Shown: positions 1-11,115, counted from the first letter of the stretch. The stretch is DNA of 64,000 nucleotides from Candidatus Hebobacterum abditum (GCA_029821875.1 JALGXW010000013.1:1-64000); one strand, 5' to 3'. A program made the numbers and translations. The notes: generated by a model from the sequence alone, not told the origin.

Positions 1-1932
1 GAAGGCGTGAGCGTCGCGCTGGTCGAGATGAACTCACGCCTGGGTGGCACCGGGACCCTGGGGGGAATCAAGGCACACTGGATGTCCACGCCCAACGCCT
101 TCAACGATGAGATCGACCGACGGGTGCAAGAGTGGGAGAGGCGAGTGGGATGCCCCCACGGCCGGTGGGATTGGAGGCGCACTGACTCCCAGGGCAACGA
201 GTACCTGTGGGGCGAGGACGGCTCTTGGAGCATCGAGCTGAAAGAGCAGGTCCTGGAGGAGATGTGTCAGGAGGCAGGCGTCTCGCTCTACTTCGACAGC
301 CTTCTCATCGGCACGCTGCTTGACGAAGCCAACGTCCTTGGCGCTGTCGTCGCCACCCCGTACGGCCCCCGGGCCGTGCTCAGCGAGGTGACGGTTGACG
401 GCACGGGCGATGGGGATGTGGCCGCCTTCGCCGGCGCCGAACACACCTACGGGAATGAGCGCGATCGGCAGACGATGTTCACCTCCCTTGCTCTCTACCG
501 CGAGCCAGGCGGCCTGGGCAACAACTTCACTACCGCGGCAGACATGGAGGACATCCTCGATTACACGCGCTTCATCCTGACGAGTCGTCGACGCGGCGGA
601 CGGCTTCACAGGGGCCTTCACGACTGCGGAACGTACGTTGCCCCTCGCGAGAGCCGGCATATTCACGGGGAGATGAGCGTTACCCTCGAAGACCAACTGA
701 TGCTGAGGAGGTACCCGGACACAGTTGCTGTGCTCTTCAGCAACTGGGACATGAAAGGGCAGTGGTTCGCCGACATCATCGACTTCGGCATCAACCCCCC
801 GCACGAGGACATCGAGGTCCCCCTTCGCGCCCTGGTCCCGCGCCGCCTGGAGCGGTTGATCATCGCCGGGAAGGCCCTTTCGCTGACACATGATGCCTGC
901 GCCGCGCCTCGTATGCAGAGGGACCTGATCCTGCTTGGGGGAGCTGTGGGGCTCGCGGCGGCGTTCGCGGTTCAGGATGGCGTCAGCCCGAGAAGGATCG
1001 ACATCGGGAAGCTCCAGCGCCGACTCGTGGAGACCGGGAATCTGCCCGCGCGAGTGCTGGAATACGCGCCACCCGGCCCGCCCGACCTGCGCGCGCTGGT
1101 GGAGGGACTGACCGGAGATGAGCCGCTCGAATGGCAAGAGATGCTCGCCACGGAGAAGGCGACCTCAGTCTCTCCCGTCGTCCAACTCTGTATGGCACCA
1201 TCGGATGAGGTTGTGCCGCTCCTTCGCGAAGCCTTCACGCAGTCTGACGGGAGGCGGCGTCTTCTGCTGGCTCGTCTGCTCCTGTGGCATCGTTGTGCGG
1301 AGGGGGCCGACATCGTGCTGGGGGAGGTCGAGCGGCAGTTCGCCGCCTGCGACGGACTGCCGAGGCGGGCAGGCGATATCGACTGGTCCACGGGCTCGCC
1401 CGAGCAGGCCATCCAACCGGAGGTCATCTTCCTCATCAACAACCTCGTGCGGGTCGCCGACCGGCGGATTCTCGGCAGCATGCGGGCCGTCGTCGAGCGT
1501 CTCGAGCAGGCCGATCGCGACTACCGGGACATCCGCGCCGGCATCTACGACTACGTTCGGACTGTCGCCGTGGCGGCTGAACGTCTCACCTGGCCCGAAT
1601 TCGTCCCGCTGCTGAGGAGGCTCTCAGAACTTCCCGAGGTGCGCGAATCGGTCTTCCCGCGCGGCTTCGAACTGGATTACTTCAGGGAGAGGAGAGCTTC
1701 TCTTGTGCTCTACCTTGCCCGTGCTCTGGCCCGTTGTGGCCGGAAGGAGGGGCTGGTCCGGATGGCTGATCTCCTGGGCGACGCCAGGGCCTTGATATGC
1801 AGGAGCGCCCATCACGAACTCCGAAACATTACGTCGCTTGAGCTACCGTTGAGCAGGGGGCAGTGGCGCGAAGCGCTAGAGACGTGGCCGGACACCTTCG
1901 CCCCCATGCCTTGGGATGAGGAGCTGGCCTGA
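1..1932 (+). CDS. FAD-dependent oxidoreductase family protein (5' truncated by window edge)
   Basis: Open frame from base 1; VALVEMNSRLGGTGTLGG resembles the region just after the dinucleotide-binding motif of FAD-dependent oxidoreductases; GLAAAFAV near the end of the FAD domain; extra helical C-terminal region. Confidence 0.8.
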   Translation, partial: EGVSVALVEMNSRLGGTGTLGGIKAHWMSTPNAFNDEIDRRVQEWERRVGCPHGRWDWRRTDSQGNEYLWGEDGSWSIELKEQVLEEMCQEAGVSLYFDSLLIGTLLDEANVLGAVVATPYGPRAVLSEVTVDGTGDGDVAAFAGAEHTYGNERDRQTMFTSLALYREPGGLGNNFTTAADMEDILDYTRFILTSRRRGGRLHRGLHDCGTYVAPRESRHIHGEMSVTLEDQLMLRRYPDTVAVLFSNWDMKGQWFADIIDFGINPPHEDIEVPLRALVPRRLERLIIAGKALSLTHDACAAPRMQRDLILLGGAVGLAAAFAVQDGVSPRRIDIGKLQRRLVETGNLPARVLEYAPPGPPDLRALVEGLTGDEPLEWQEMLATEKATSVSPVVQLCMAPSDEVVPLLREAFTQSDGRRRLLLARLLLWHRCAEGADIVLGEVERQFAACDGLPRRAGDIDWSTGSPEQAIQPEVIFLINNLVRVADRRILGSMRAVVERLEQADRDYRDIRAGIYDYVRTVAVAAERLTWPEFVPLLRRLSELPEVRESVFPRGFELDYFRERRASLVLYLARALARCGRKEGLVRMADLLGDARALICRSAHHELRNITSLELPLSRGQWREALETWPDTFAPMPWDEELA

Positions 1933-2063
1933 TCGCTCGCAGCAGTCGGCCTTCCGGCGCAGGTCCCGCCAGTGCTCGCCGCTGGGTTCCTGATAACACC
2001 CGTGCCGGCGCCAGCGAGGGCTTGACCTCTGTGGACGCGGAGTCAACAGGAAAGGGATGAGCG

Positions 2064-3398
2064 ATGAAGGAGAAGTTCGTGCTGGTGGGCGCAGGCAGTG
2101 CCATGTTCACGGGGGCACTTCTGACGGATATCGTGAGGCGTGGCTGGGAGTGCGAGCTGGGGCTCGTGGACACCGACCCGGACGCGCTCGCGATTGCTGA
2201 GGGCCTCTCGGAGAAGGTCGTCGCGACCAGAGACGCGCCGGTGACGGTCAATGCCTCGACGGATCGCCGGGAGGTGCTGCCGGGCGCGACGGTCGTCATC
2301 ACCACCATCGCCGTGGGGGGCCGGCGGGCGTGGGAGCAAGACGTCAAGATCCCGCGCAAGTACGGCATCTACCAGCCGGTGGGGGACTCAGTCATGCCGG
2401 GAGGCACTTCCCGCTGTCTGCGGATCATCCCGCCCATGGTCGAGATCGCGCAGGATGTCCTCGACCTGGCGCCGGAGGCCCTCTTCTTCAACTACGCGAA
2501 CCCCATGACGGCTATCTGTCGGGCAGTGCGCAAGGAGACCGGAGCGCCCATCGTCGGGTTGTGCAGCGGCGTCAATTCCATCGGCCGCGACCTGGCAAGG
2601 CAGCTTGAGGTCGATCCGTCTGACTTCGAGTACACGGCCGTGGGACTGAACCACCTGACCTGGTTCACAGAGCTGCGGGAGAGGGGGCAAGACGTGATGC
2701 CTCGCCTTAAGGAGATCGCCGCGCGGGAGCTCACCAGGCGCGCGGCCGAGCCCGAGGCCTACGACCTTCCAGGCGGGCTCTGCTGGCAGTTGCTGCAGAC
2801 CTTTGGGGCCTTCCCCGCGGTGGGCGACGGCCACGTGCTGGAGTTCTTCCCGAGCCTCTTCCCCACAGGCGAGTTCGGCGGCAAGAAGATCGGAGTGGCG
2901 TGGCACCCCTTCGAGAGGATCATCACCTGGGGGGATGGGATCTACGATGAGATGAGGGAGAAGGCCTTCTCCAAGAAGCCGCTGGAGGACGACTACTTCG
3001 AGAAGATCGCCGGCGAAGGCGAACAGGAGCAGTGCATCGACATCATCGAGAGCATCCGACTGGACAAAGGCGAGATCTTCTCGGCGAATCTGCCAAACTC
3101 CGGCCAGGCGCCGAACCTGCCGCCGGAGGCGGTGCTGGAAGCGCCCACCATGGCCACAGCGGCCGGCATGAAGCCCATCGCGCAACGGCCGCTACCACCG
3201 GGTATCACAGGCACACTCGCCACGCGCCTGCAATGGGTGGAGACCGTGATAGAGGCGGCATTGGAGGGCAGCAGACAGAAGTTCATCCAGGCGCTCGTCC
3301 TCGACGGATGGGTGAAGAGCGTGGACATGGCAGCCCAACTCGCCGACGAACTGCTGGCGGCTCAGGCCGCACACTTGCCGCAGTTCGCAGGCGAGTGA
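2064..3398 (+). CDS. Glycoside hydrolase family 4 protein (alpha-galactosidase/6-phospho-glucosidase-like)
   Basis: N-terminal NAD-binding VLVGAGSAMFTGALLTDI; GLCSGVNS and GLNHLTW motifs (GH4 Cys/His metal ligands). Confidence 0.9.
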   Translation: MKEKFVLVGAGSAMFTGALLTDIVRRGWECELGLVDTDPDALAIAEGLSEKVVATRDAPVTVNASTDRREVLPGATVVITTIAVGGRRAWEQDVKIPRKYGIYQPVGDSVMPGGTSRCLRIIPPMVEIAQDVLDLAPEALFFNYANPMTAICRAVRKETGAPIVGLCSGVNSIGRDLARQLEVDPSDFEYTAVGLNHLTWFTELRERGQDVMPRLKEIAARELTRRAAEPEAYDLPGGLCWQLLQTFGAFPAVGDGHVLEFFPSLFPTGEFGGKKIGVAWHPFERIITWGDGIYDEMREKAFSKKPLEDDYFEKIAGEGEQEQCIDIIESIRLDKGEIFSANLPNSGQAPNLPPEAVLEAPTMATAAGMKPIAQRPLPPGITGTLATRLQWVETVIEAALEGSRQKFIQALVLDGWVKSVDMAAQLADELLAAQAAHLPQFAGE

Positions 3399-3443
3399 AG
3401 CAGTGATGCGGGAGCCTGGAAGCTGCGAGCCGAGCCGACGACC

Positions 3444-4859
3444 GTGCCAGTGAGTCTCTACGGAACGCTTAGCCGGGCCGAGGTCGAGGAGATCCATGGA
3501 TCGGCACTGCGCGTCCTCGCCGAAGTAGGTGTGAAGGTGGAGTCGCGCGAGCTGCTCTCACTTCTGGCCGACTACGGCGCCCACGTCGACTACGAGGCCT
3601 GCCGGGCGCGATTCTCCCCCGCCTGGGCGGAGCAGTTCATTGCCGACTCCGACACGTACGACTGGGATAGCCATCGCCCGAGCTTCAGCTGCTTCGCGGG
3701 AATCTACGCCTGCCTCTACCTCAATCCCGAGACCGACGAATTGGAGCCCTTCACTGAGCAGACCCTCCGCGACTACATCCGGCTCGGCAGTGCTCTCCCC
3801 GAGGTCAGGTCTGTCGATCTGCTTGGGATGCCCTTCACTCCGGAGGGCATGGCTCCGGAGTACGCGCCACTCGCCGAGAAGCTGTACGGTTGGAAGTACG
3901 GCGCGTCACCGTCCGGCACAGTACAGTTCACCGGACTCTGTCCCTATCTAGAGGAGATGTACGCTCGGAGGGCCGAGGAGATCGACGAGCCGCTGGAGCG
4001 CGTCTTCGGCGCCGTCGGGTACCTAGTCAGCCCCCTACGTCTGGCGCGAGGAGAGTGCGAGCAGCTGCTGTACTTCCGGTCGCGCGGCCTCCACATGCAC
4101 ATCGGGCACATGCTCTCCATGGGCGCATCCGCGCCAGCCACGGTGGCAGGAGCCGCCGTGCTCAAGCTAGCCGAGTCGCTCTTCCTGGCCATTCTCCGCC
4201 GGGCGCTCTGGGGCGACCGCTCGCTTCGAGTGGGCGGCTTCGGCGTCGTCATGGATATGCGGAGCGCACACAGCATGGGCGGCCGGCCGGAGCAGGCCGC
4301 CATCAGCGCCGTTCTGGGCCAGCTCGCCCGCTTCTACGGCGTCGGATCGGGCACAGGCGGAGGCCTCACCGACGCGAAGGTGCCATCTGTGCAGGCCGGA
4401 ATGCAGAAGGCGATGACCTCAATGGCCGGCGTGTGCTCGTGCGGAAGCGCTGCCATGGATGCGGGCCTGCTCTCCCTCGACGAGATCTGCTCGCCAGAAC
4501 AGATGATCTACGACGCCGAACTGGCAAGCGCGATGCAGCACATGCTCCGGCCCATAGTCGTCAGCCCGGAAGCATGTGCGGTGGATGACATCAAGTCCGT
4601 CGGGCCGGGCGGCAACTTCGTGGGGTCTGACCTGACAGCGAAGCGCTTCCGCCAGGAGTTCTGGGAGCCCCGCGTGTGGGACCGGCAATCGCTTCAGGAC
4701 TGGCGAGCTGCAGGCGCCGTCGGCGAGCGCCAGAGGGCCAGGGAGCGCGTCCGATCGATCCTAGCAGCCGCGGCGCCCGAGCCGGGGTTGAGCGAGGAGT
4801 GCGAGCGCGACCTGCGGGCGACCATCGCCCGGGCCGTCGCGGCAGAGGCCGCTAGATAG
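3444..4859 (+). CDS. Trimethylamine methyltransferase (MttB) superfamily-like protein, no in-frame TAG/pyrrolysine
   Basis: Overall MttB-like pattern (EVEEIHGSALRVLAEVGVKVE..., C-terminal SLDEICSPEQMIYDAELASAMQHML). Confidence 0.8.
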   Translation: MPVSLYGTLSRAEVEEIHGSALRVLAEVGVKVESRELLSLLADYGAHVDYEACRARFSPAWAEQFIADSDTYDWDSHRPSFSCFAGIYACLYLNPETDELEPFTEQTLRDYIRLGSALPEVRSVDLLGMPFTPEGMAPEYAPLAEKLYGWKYGASPSGTVQFTGLCPYLEEMYARRAEEIDEPLERVFGAVGYLVSPLRLARGECEQLLYFRSRGLHMHIGHMLSMGASAPATVAGAAVLKLAESLFLAILRRALWGDRSLRVGGFGVVMDMRSAHSMGGRPEQAAISAVLGQLARFYGVGSGTGGGLTDAKVPSVQAGMQKAMTSMAGVCSCGSAAMDAGLLSLDEICSPEQMIYDAELASAMQHMLRPIVVSPEACAVDDIKSVGPGGNFVGSDLTAKRFRQEFWEPRVWDRQSLQDWRAAGAVGERQRARERVRSILAAAAPEPGLSEECERDLRATIARAVAAEAAR

Positions 4860-4915
4860 CGGAGAAGCGCGACCGCGCGCTGGCGCGCTGCACAGCCCGT
4901 CTGTCGCCCTCGCGG

Positions 4916-5488
4916 ATGACAGAGGAGGTGGCCGTGAGTACGACGATCGAGCTTGCCCCGATCGACATGACGCCGAGCGTGATGCAGGATCTGGAGGAGC
5001 GCGGACTGATCATCAGACTCGCCCCCCGTCGCCACGAACTTCCTGCTGCCCCCGGCGAGACCCTGTGGGAGCCTATCTATGACTCCGCGGAGGCACTGGG
5101 GCCGCACCGACTCATCACCGTCAGCGTGAACAAGACGACGCTGGACGAGTTCGGCACCCATGTGGACAATGAGGAGTTCCTGCTGATCGGGGACGCCAGC
5201 ATGAAGCCGCTCTACCTTGTTGTGGCCCTCTGCCAGAAGGAAGATCTCGTCGGCAAGATAGCTCGCAAGGCCATTTCAGCAGACGACTTCGTCTGTCTGC
5301 GCGTCAGGTACAACGACCCCGAGGTAAGCTTCTTCACTATGCTGGCCGAGGTTCCTCACGGCGAGGCCGTCGGGGAGGCCGATGGGCGCCCTGCAACCTT
5401 CTATGTGACCGAGCCCCGCGACTTGGATACGGAGATCGCCGACTTCGGCCCCTACGATCTTCGCATCCGCGTTGATGCGGCCTCCTGA
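4916..5488 (+). CDS. Conserved hypothetical protein (ureidoglycolate-lyase/cupin-like fold suspected)
   Basis: Intact ORF directly downstream of the MttB-like gene, same strand; alternative start at 4934 possible. Confidence 0.6.
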   Translation: MTEEVAVSTTIELAPIDMTPSVMQDLEERGLIIRLAPRRHELPAAPGETLWEPIYDSAEALGPHRLITVSVNKTTLDEFGTHVDNEEFLLIGDASMKPLYLVVALCQKEDLVGKIARKAISADDFVCLRVRYNDPEVSFFTMLAEVPHGEAVGEADGRPATFYVTEPRDLDTEIADFGPYDLRIRVDAAS

Positions 5489-5584
5489 GGTAGCGTGTCG
5501 GCCGGCACTCATCTGCATGCCGCCACACGCCTTCCGCCCCAAGCGCCGCCAGCCCACCGCGAGCCCGACGCGCCGGCAGAGGCG

Positions 5585-7216
5585 TCAGACCGCCTGCTGC
5601 TTCTCCGCACGGGGCCGAGGAGTCGGCGCCTTGGCTGGGAGGGAAAATGAGAAACAAGCCCCCCGCCCAACTTCGCTGTCCACCCAGATGCTGCCCCCAT
5701 GCGCCTCCACAGCCAGCTTGCAGAAGGCCAGTCCGAGTCCAACCGACAACTTCTCGCGCGATCGCTGCCTCTTCTCCGCCTGGAAGAACTTGTCGAAGAG
5801 GCGGCTCTGGTAGTCGCTCGGGATGCCTGGGCCCTGGTCGGTGACGCTCACTACGACGGCGTCGGACTTCTCCGTCGCTGTACCCGAAACGATGAGCGTG
5901 CTTCCGGGAGGCGATAGAGCCACGGAGTTGCCCGCCAGGTTTACGATGATCCTGCGGAAGAGCTCGCGATCCGCCCAAACGGGAGGTAGGTCGTCGCGGA
6001 GTTCCGTGACGAGATGGATGTCCTTCTCCTTCATCTGGTAGCTGATCAGGGACAGGGCCTGACGGACCTCATCCCTCACCGCGAGTGGCCCTCCGCTCAG
6101 TCTGAGCTCTCCGGCCTCCAGCTTGGCGGAGTCGAGGATGCCACTGATGAGTACTGTCAGCCACTTGCTCGACGCCAGGGCCTCCTGCACATACTCTCGT
6201 TGGTCGTCCTTGAGGCTCTCCCGCGCAAGAAGTTCGAGGAAGCCGACGATGCCGGTAAGCGGGCCCTTCAGGTCGTGCGTGATCATCGCCGAGACGTCCT
6301 GCAGCAAATGGTACCGCCGCTCGGCCTCACACAGCTCACAGCCAATGATCGCTGTCGCCGCGCGATTCGCGAACACGGAAAGCCGCTCGAGGTCGCGTTC
6401 TGTGAAACTCGCCGGCCGACCCCGACTCTCGACCTCGATCAGTCCGATGGTGTCGTCCCCGGTCCACAGCGGCGCGCACAAGCTGGACTGCAGATGCGCG
6501 GCTGCAACGCTCTCGGAGTCCCGAAACTCGACGGGGGCATTCCTGAACAGCATCGACTTGCCCTCGTGGATCACGCGGTTGACGATGGACATGCTCACCG
6601 TGAGTTCGCCTTCGACTCGCCCCTCCGCCCCTCGCGCTCGGGCAACTTGGCGCTTCACCCGGGAGGTCTGTTTGTCGACCAACAGCAGGAGCACATGTGT
6701 CGCCGCGGGAAAGGCCCGCAGCATCGCCTCGAGCACTGCATCCAGCATCGCCTCTGGCTCAAAGGCAGCACCGATGTCCTGCTCCAACTGGTAGGCGATC
6801 GAGAGATCGTCGTAGCTTCCGACCAGCTGTTGCCTGGCGGACTGGAGCTCCTGGATGGTACGCGAGGCAAACGGCGTCAGGTCGAGGCCGGCGCGCTCTT
6901 CCGCATCCGAGACAGAGAAGCTCAGAACGGACTGCCCCACGAGGATCAGATCGCCCGGCTGCAACTCGCTGTTGGCATCTGCCGTGTCCAACGCGATGCG
7001 TTGCCCCGATCTGTCTATCACGGAGCCATTGCGGCTCCCCAGGTCGCGGTAGATCCAGCGGCCAGACTCCAATGTGAGCCGACCGTGATGGCGGGATGCG
7101 AAGGGGTCGGAGAGCTTGACTTCGTTGTCAGGTGCAGTGCCTATCCCCGCCGAGGTCTGCCTGCTCACATAGACCTGTCCCTGGTCCATGCCCTGCAGCA
7201 CAGATAAGCGCAGCAT
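5585..7216 (-). CDS. FHA-GAF-histidine kinase hybrid sensor
   Basis: N-terminal FHA (SDPFASRHHGRL...DLGSRNGSVI), GAF (SSLCAPLWTGDDTIGLIEVE), H-box ITHDLKGPLTGIVGF, N/G boxes DQGPGIPSDYQSRLFDKFFQ, GLGLAFCK. Confidence 0.95.
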   Translation of the reverse strand: MLRLSVLQGMDQGQVYVSRQTSAGIGTAPDNEVKLSDPFASRHHGRLTLESGRWIYRDLGSRNGSVIDRSGQRIALDTADANSELQPGDLILVGQSVLSFSVSDAEERAGLDLTPFASRTIQELQSARQQLVGSYDDLSIAYQLEQDIGAAFEPEAMLDAVLEAMLRAFPAATHVLLLLVDKQTSRVKRQVARARGAEGRVEGELTVSMSIVNRVIHEGKSMLFRNAPVEFRDSESVAAAHLQSSLCAPLWTGDDTIGLIEVESRGRPASFTERDLERLSVFANRAATAIIGCELCEAERRYHLLQDVSAMITHDLKGPLTGIVGFLELLARESLKDDQREYVQEALASSKWLTVLISGILDSAKLEAGELRLSGGPLAVRDEVRQALSLISYQMKEKDIHLVTELRDDLPPVWADRELFRRIIVNLAGNSVALSPPGSTLIVSGTATEKSDAVVVSVTDQGPGIPSDYQSRLFDKFFQAEKRQRSREKLSVGLGLAFCKLAVEAHGGSIWVDSEVGRGACFSFSLPAKAPTPRPRAEKQQAV

Positions 7217-7515
7217 CCTATCGCCTCAGCCTCTGCTCTTGGCTACTACCAGATTACGCCCCAAGAGGCAGTTGTGTCAATCTTACGGGGTGCCGAACCG
7301 AACACATCCCAGCGCCCCTGGCGCCGCAGGAGCGGTGCTCGTGGTTCCTGGGCGCCCAATACCGAAATCGCGGGCGCTTCTGTGGTTGCTGGGCGCGTCC
7401 GAGAGCGGTCTCGTGAGCTACAGGTCGTGTGCCACTCCGGTGACCGACCCGACGGCCTCACGGGCGCTCGGCACCGGCATGGGGGGACGAATGTGTCTGG
7501 TCCGCCGGCCGATCT

Positions 7516-7932
7516 CTAAGGGCTTGGCTCGTCGGTCGACGCGTCGTCCGAGCTGTTCGTGTCAGTCGCCTCGAGAGCGCGCCGGACCACCAAGAGTAAC
7601 TCGTCCAACTCGAACGGCTTCGTCAGATAGAAATCCACCCCAGTCGTCCACCCACGCACAATGTCGGCGTCGTCGTCGCGAGCGGTAAGCATGATGACGG
7701 GCAGGTGCTTTGTCGCCGCGTTCTCCCGGAGCACGCGAAGGGCCTGGAATCCATCCATCACCGGCATGGCGACGTCGAGAATGACCAAATCCGGGGACTC
7801 CGTTGCCACGGCCTGCAGGCACTCCGCGCCGTCGGCCGCCGTGCACACCTCAATGCCCTCGCTCTGCAGCGCGAGCTCGACTGCCGTCACCGTCGGTGGT
7901 TCATCGTCGACGACGAGCACCTTCTTGGCCAT
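7516..7932 (-). CDS. CheY-like response regulator
   Basis: MAKKVLVVDDEPPT, phosphoacceptor VILDVAMPVMDG, MLTARDD, LTKPF; start reassigned from 8217 to 7932. Confidence 0.93.
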   Translation of the reverse strand: MAKKVLVVDDEPPTVTAVELALQSEGIEVCTAADGAECLQAVATESPDLVILDVAMPVMDGFQALRVLRENAATKHLPVIMLTARDDDADIVRGWTTGVDFYLTKPFELDELLLVVRRALEATDTNSSDDASTDEPSP

Positions 7933-8034
7933 GGCCACACCCTCCAACTCCCCCCGCAGCCCCTCCCGCCGCCACTCAGCGTCGCGGACGCCCTGCCCGC
8001 TCGCCGCCCATTGTACCACACCATTGCCTACAAG

Positions 8035-8282
8035 GGACGGCTCTGCCCCCCGGACACTGCTCCACCTGGAATGAGAGGAAGCAAGCGAAGGAGAACTCAT
8101 TTCGGGAGGACGGAGCATGAAGCGGAAGCGGTACAGGGGACCCCAGATTGTGTTTGCGTTGCAGCAGGCGTTCGTGCGGCAGGCCTCTGCCCTAGGCTCT
8201 TGTCTCGACTTACCCACGCAGGAACTGGTCGCGGTAGGCTGAAAAGTCTCATTCCAGGTGGTACAGAAACGGGGAGCGCCCC
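8035..8282. mobile_element. IS3-family-derived non-autonomous (MITE-like) remnant with terminal inverted repeats
   Basis: Left end ..ggctctgccccccggacactgctccacctggaatgagag (8038-8077) is inverted-repeated at 8245-8282 (..tctcattccaggtggtacagaaacggggagcgcc). It encloses the start of an OrfA-like ORF, MKRKRYRGPQIVFALQQA. Confidence 0.6.
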
Positions 8283-8347
8283 AGAGAGCACCCCCCCCCT
8301 AGCATTGCGAGTGGCAGCGTTGAGGGGGGCAGGTCAGGGATGGCGGG

Positions 8348-10936
8348 ATGATCGGCCAGACAATCTCCCATTATCGCGTCACTGATGAACTCGGCGGCGG
8401 AGGCATGGGCGTCGTCTACAAGGCCGAGGACACCCGGTTGGGGCGGCCCGTGGCGCTGAAGTTCCTGCCCGAGGAGTATTTTGACGATGCCCATGCACGG
8501 GAGCGGCTCCAGCGGGAGGCTCGTGCGGCCTCCGCACTGGATCATCCCAACATCTGTGCCATCTACGACATCGGCGAACATGAGGGCCAGCCCTTCATAG
8601 TGATGCAGTATCTGGAGGGCAGAACCCTGAAGCAGCACCTGAGGGGAAGACCTCTGGAGACGGGTCAGACTCTTGACATCGGCAGCCAGGTGGCCGACGC
8701 ACTTGGCGCAGCTCACAAGACCAGCATCATCCATCGAGACATCAAGCCTGGCAATATCTTCATCACCGAGAGAGGTGATGCCAAGATCCTCGATTTCGGA
8801 CTCGCCAAGCTGACGCCTGATCAGGTGAAGACTGACTCACAGGCACCCACACCGGCTCTTGAAGATCAACTGACCACCGCCGGCACGGCCGTGGGAACCG
8901 TTGCCTACATGTCGCCGGAACAGGCCCGTGGCGAGGAACTGGACACGAGAACAGACCTATTCTCACTGGGTGTTGTGCTGTACGAAATGGCGACGGGTTC
9001 ACAGCCGTTTAAGGGAACCACGACGGCCGTGATCTTCGATGAGATCCTGAACAAGGCGCCCACTTCGCCGGTTCGCATCAACCCTGAGCTGCCCGATGAG
9101 TTGGCGCACATCATCGACAAGGCGCTGGAGAAGGACCGAAACCTCCGTTACCACTCGGCTGACGAGCTGCTCACCGACCTACGGCGACTGGAGCGGGACA
9201 CCGATCCGGGAAGGCCGGCGGCGGCCGCTGCGATTGGGAGAGAACGGCGAGGCCGTCCTTGGCTGAAGATAGCAGCCGGCGCGGCCTCGCTCGTGCTGAT
9301 CCTATTGGTGCTGTGGGCTGCGGGTGCGCTTCGTCCTAGAGGACGCGAATCGGCCGGACCTCTAGTGGCCCGGGACCGGGAGCTGGAGCGCTCCATTGCT
9401 GTTCTTCCCTTCGACAACCTCAGCGGCGATCCCGAGCAGACGTACTTCAGTGACGGGTTGACCATTGAGATGATCGCCCAGCTCTCGAAGATCGCCAGCC
9501 TGGAGAGGGTGATCGCCTTTGCTTCCTCTCGACGCTACCGGGACAGCGACAAGGGCCTCTCCGAGATCGGCCGGGAGTTGGGCGTGGCCTTGCTTCTGAG
9601 CGGAACGGTTCGACAGCAGGCCGAACAGGTGCGAGTGACCGTCCAGCTGATTGATGCCGCCGCGCGGGAGCAGCTGTGGGCGGAGACCTACGACGGAGAG
9701 CTGAGTGACATCTTCGCCGTCCAAAGCCAGATCGCCGGGAAGATCGCCTCTGCCCTGCGGGTAGAGCTGTCGCCCGAACAGAAGGCCCAGATCGAGCGGA
9801 GACCCACCGAGAATCTCACTGCTTACAGGTTCTATCTGAAAGGCCAGGACTTCCGCCGCCGCTACAACAAAGAGGCGAACGAGAATGCGATTGACTCCTT
9901 CCAGACGGCTTTGGAATTGGATCCTGAGTTTGCTCTGGCTCGAGCAGGGCTGGCCTACGCCTGCGCCCTCCAAGGTCACCTCTACGGAGGGCAGTCGAGT
10001 TGGGTGGATACCGCCATCGAGGAGGCACAGAAGGCACTCGCCATTGACCCCGATCTGGCCGACGCACACGTTGCGCTGGCTGCTGCGTACGAAATCAAGG
10101 GCTGGCATCTGAAAGCCGTGGAGGAGTCGAAGACGGCCATCGAGCTGCGTCCGAACAGTGACAGGGGCTACAGCGAACTCGGGTGGGTCTACGTTTCCAC
10201 GGGGAGATTAGAGGAGGCCTACCGCCAATTCAGGAGGGCCCTTACTCTCAACCCCCGGCATGCCGGCAACTACTGGGTCATGGGTTTCCTCTATCTCATA
10301 TTGGCCGACCATCAGAAGGCCGAGCAGTGGGCCGCCAGCGCGCTCGAACTCCAGCCAGATGACACCATGGCCCATTTCATGCTATTGGTAGCCTTCTCGG
10401 CGCAAGGTCGAGTCCAGGAGGCCGCCGAGACCAGCCAGAAGATGCTCGCTTTGAGCCCTGAAGACGGAAAGAGCCACTTCGCGGCCGGGATTGCTGCTGG
10501 GCTTGGGGGCGATGCCCGCGCGGCCAAGGAGCACTTCCAGAGAGCCCATGAGCTCGCGTCCTTGACACTGTTCGGCGATCTGCGAATCGCCACTTGCCTG
10601 GCTCAGCTCCAGTGGGAGATGGGAGAGCGCGCCGAAGCGGAGGAGTTGTTCGCACAGAGCCTGGCCGCGAATGCGGCCGAGTTGGGTGCCGGGGATGAGT
10701 CCACTCGCCCACTGACCGACACCGCCTTCATCTATGCCGTTCAAGGGGACAAGGAAGAGGCCCTACGTTGGCTGCGAAAGGCGGTTGATGTAGGGTACCT
10801 CGGGATGAACAACCCGATGTGGACCTACCTCCATGCCGAGCCTGAATTCCAGCGGATGAAGGCCGAAGTCGAAGCCAGAGTGGCCGAAATGCGTCGCCGG
10901 ATCGAAGCGCTGGAGCAGGAGCGCGGCTGGGAGTAG
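8348..10936 (+). CDS. Ser/Thr protein kinase with TM segment, TolB-like/CadC-associated domain and TPR repeats
   Basis: Kinase motifs [73 protein letters not shown]; tandem TPRs. Confidence 0.95.
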   Translation: MIGQTISHYRVTDELGGGGMGVVYKAEDTRLGRPVALKFLPEEYFDDAHARERLQREARAASALDHPNICAIYDIGEHEGQPFIVMQYLEGRTLKQHLRGRPLETGQTLDIGSQVADALGAAHKTSIIHRDIKPGNIFITERGDAKILDFGLAKLTPDQVKTDSQAPTPALEDQLTTAGTAVGTVAYMSPEQARGEELDTRTDLFSLGVVLYEMATGSQPFKGTTTAVIFDEILNKAPTSPVRINPELPDELAHIIDKALEKDRNLRYHSADELLTDLRRLERDTDPGRPAAAAAIGRERRGRPWLKIAAGAASLVLILLVLWAAGALRPRGRESAGPLVARDRELERSIAVLPFDNLSGDPEQTYFSDGLTIEMIAQLSKIASLERVIAFASSRRYRDSDKGLSEIGRELGVALLLSGTVRQQAEQVRVTVQLIDAAAREQLWAETYDGELSDIFAVQSQIAGKIASALRVELSPEQKAQIERRPTENLTAYRFYLKGQDFRRRYNKEANENAIDSFQTALELDPEFALARAGLAYACALQGHLYGGQSSWVDTAIEEAQKALAIDPDLADAHVALAAAYEIKGWHLKAVEESKTAIELRPNSDRGYSELGWVYVSTGRLEEAYRQFRRALTLNPRHAGNYWVMGFLYLILADHQKAEQWAASALELQPDDTMAHFMLLVAFSAQGRVQEAAETSQKMLALSPEDGKSHFAAGIAAGLGGDARAAKEHFQRAHELASLTLFGDLRIATCLAQLQWEMGERAEAEELFAQSLAANAAELGAGDESTRPLTDTAFIYAVQGDKEEALRWLRKAVDVGYLGMNNPMWTYLHAEPEFQRMKAEVEARVAEMRRRIEALEQERGWE

Positions 10937-11115
10937 GCCCTGACGCCCGCGAGGCGCACGAGAGCCCGGCCCGCACGGACTCTCTGCTCGTGTTTCCCGA
11001 CAGCGATGCCACCGAAGCGAGAGGGGGAGCATTCGCGCTGGCGAAGGGTCAGCGGGAAGTTCTGGCGCTCGTTGACGCGCGGCGAGCGCCAAATCGATGG
11101 GTGAGGTGATGACTC

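Noticed and set aside
3444-4859. Possible pyrrolysine-containing MttB
   Set aside because: Frame runs without an in-frame TAG, and the second copy at 50643 does likewise, so both are treated as non-Pyl homologues
6014-7207. 397-aa + strand ORF
   Set aside because: Antisense to the FHA-GAF histidine kinase
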